From the NCBI GenBank assembly GCA_002384765.1, contig DGBM01000097.1, forward strand, positions 1-6,887: a stretch of DNA of 6,887 nucleotides. The letters run 5' to 3'. The notes under the pieces are model-generated. The model did not search any database, had not been told where the DNA came from, and saw only the letters and a program-made list of their open reading frames with translations. Each line of letters opens with the position of its first letter. The first letter of the stretch is position 1. Position numbers and translations under genes: made by a program. The stretch comes from Demequinaceae bacterium UBA4004. Its GTDB lineage: Bacteria; Actinomycetota; Actinomycetes; Actinomycetales; Demequinaceae. Positions 6,579 to 6,887 of the stretch are shown piece after piece.

Positions 6579-6619
6579 GCCATCGAGAGCCAACACGTGA
6601 ATTGATGGCTCTCGATGGC
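6579..6619 (-). terminator. Strong 14-bp hairpin after the partial gene
   Basis: GCCATCGAGAGCCA (6579-6592) pairs perfectly with TGGCTCTCGATGGC (6606-6619) across a 13-nt loop that contains CACGTG. It begins 18 bases past the stop codon of the minus-strand gene ending at 6638, the usual place for a terminator. No T-run follows; T-less hairpin terminators are common in actinomycetes. It separates the partial gene from the TPR-PIN gene, so the latter probably has its own promoter. A 14-bp inverted repeat could instead be a recombination or protein-binding site. Confidence 0.55.
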
Positions 6620-6637
6620 CGCGATGGGGATTGCGCG

Positions 6638-6887
6638 TCAGATGCGCAGGCCTCTGGGCGCTGTCACTGCCACGGGTGGAGCCGGGTCCTTGGGGCGGGC
6701 GCGGCCCGCGGCGGGGGCGTTTGCGAGGAGTTCACGCGAGCTCCACATGAGAAGGACGGAGTGCGAGGCGCCGGCTTGTCGCCCTGACGCTTCGTTGATG
6801 TCGCGCGCGAGAATGTCCCGCACGGATTCGATCAGGGGACGGACTCGGTTGTGCTGCAGGTCGTTCGGGTGCAGGCTCTCACCGAGT
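6638..6887 (-). CDS. C-terminal end of an unrecognised gene running off the right edge
   Basis: The frame is open from the window edge to the TGA at 6638, giving 82 residues of a protein whose start lies outside. Third codon positions are strongly G/C. The sequence is protein-like (LHPNDLQHNRVRPLIESVRD, with further helix through SHSVLLMWSSRELL), then becomes a Pro/Ala/Arg-rich tail of about 30 residues (GRARPKDPAPP), typical of disordered actinobacterial C-termini. I do not recognise a family. A GTG at 6823 could start a 61-residue ORF, but it has no ribosome binding site and the coding signal continues upstream of it. A hairpin follows the stop. Confidence 0.68.
   Translation of the reverse strand, partial: LGESLHPNDLQHNRVRPLIESVRDILARDINEASGRQAGASHSVLLMWSSRELLANAPAAGRARPKDPAPPVAVTAPRGLRI

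Noticed and set aside
1..6887. CRISPR array or insertion sequence
   Set aside because: No regularly spaced repeats and no transposase motif with terminal inverted repeats were seen.

Overview
The window reads as one arm of an integrated mobile element in a high-GC actinomycete (Streptomyces-like or a related genus). The evidence is GC-rich DNA throughout, a strong G/C bias at third codon positions in the convincing genes, long opposite-strand shadow frames, and an Arg/Ala-rich proteome. All convincing genes lie on the minus strand, so transcription runs from the right edge to the left.

Layout from right to left: (1) 6638-6887, the C-terminal 82 codons of an unrecognised gene that continues beyond the window, followed by a strong 14-bp hairpin (6579-6619). 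(2) 5989-6578, a mostly non-genic stretch with one doubtful 102-codon frame (6038-6346). (3) 2365-5988, a 1207-residue protein with a glycine-patterned helical N-terminus, a TPR-type helical solenoid, an internal PIN-nuclease-like domain and a helical C-terminal extension. (4) 1568-2364, about 800 bp without a convincing gene, holding short repeats, a hairpin and a possible promoter for the recombination genes. (5) 292-1567, a tightly coupled xis-int pair: a 67-residue MerR-like excisionase with a TTG start, and a 356-residue tyrosine recombinase with all six active-site residues. (6) 1-291, non-coding DNA beyond the integrase, with two 9-bp direct repeats one helical turn apart. This is where Int arm sites or an attachment site would be expected, but no tRNA end is visible.

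How they fit together: int and xis would insert and excise the element, and the large TPR-PIN gene is best read as cargo. Its architecture (helical N-terminal segment, TPR sensor or scaffold, PIN ribonuclease-like effector) resembles actinobacterial biological-conflict proteins. A single-gene anti-phage or abortive-infection role is the main hypothesis here. That role is inferred from architecture and location; the sequence does not demonstrate it.
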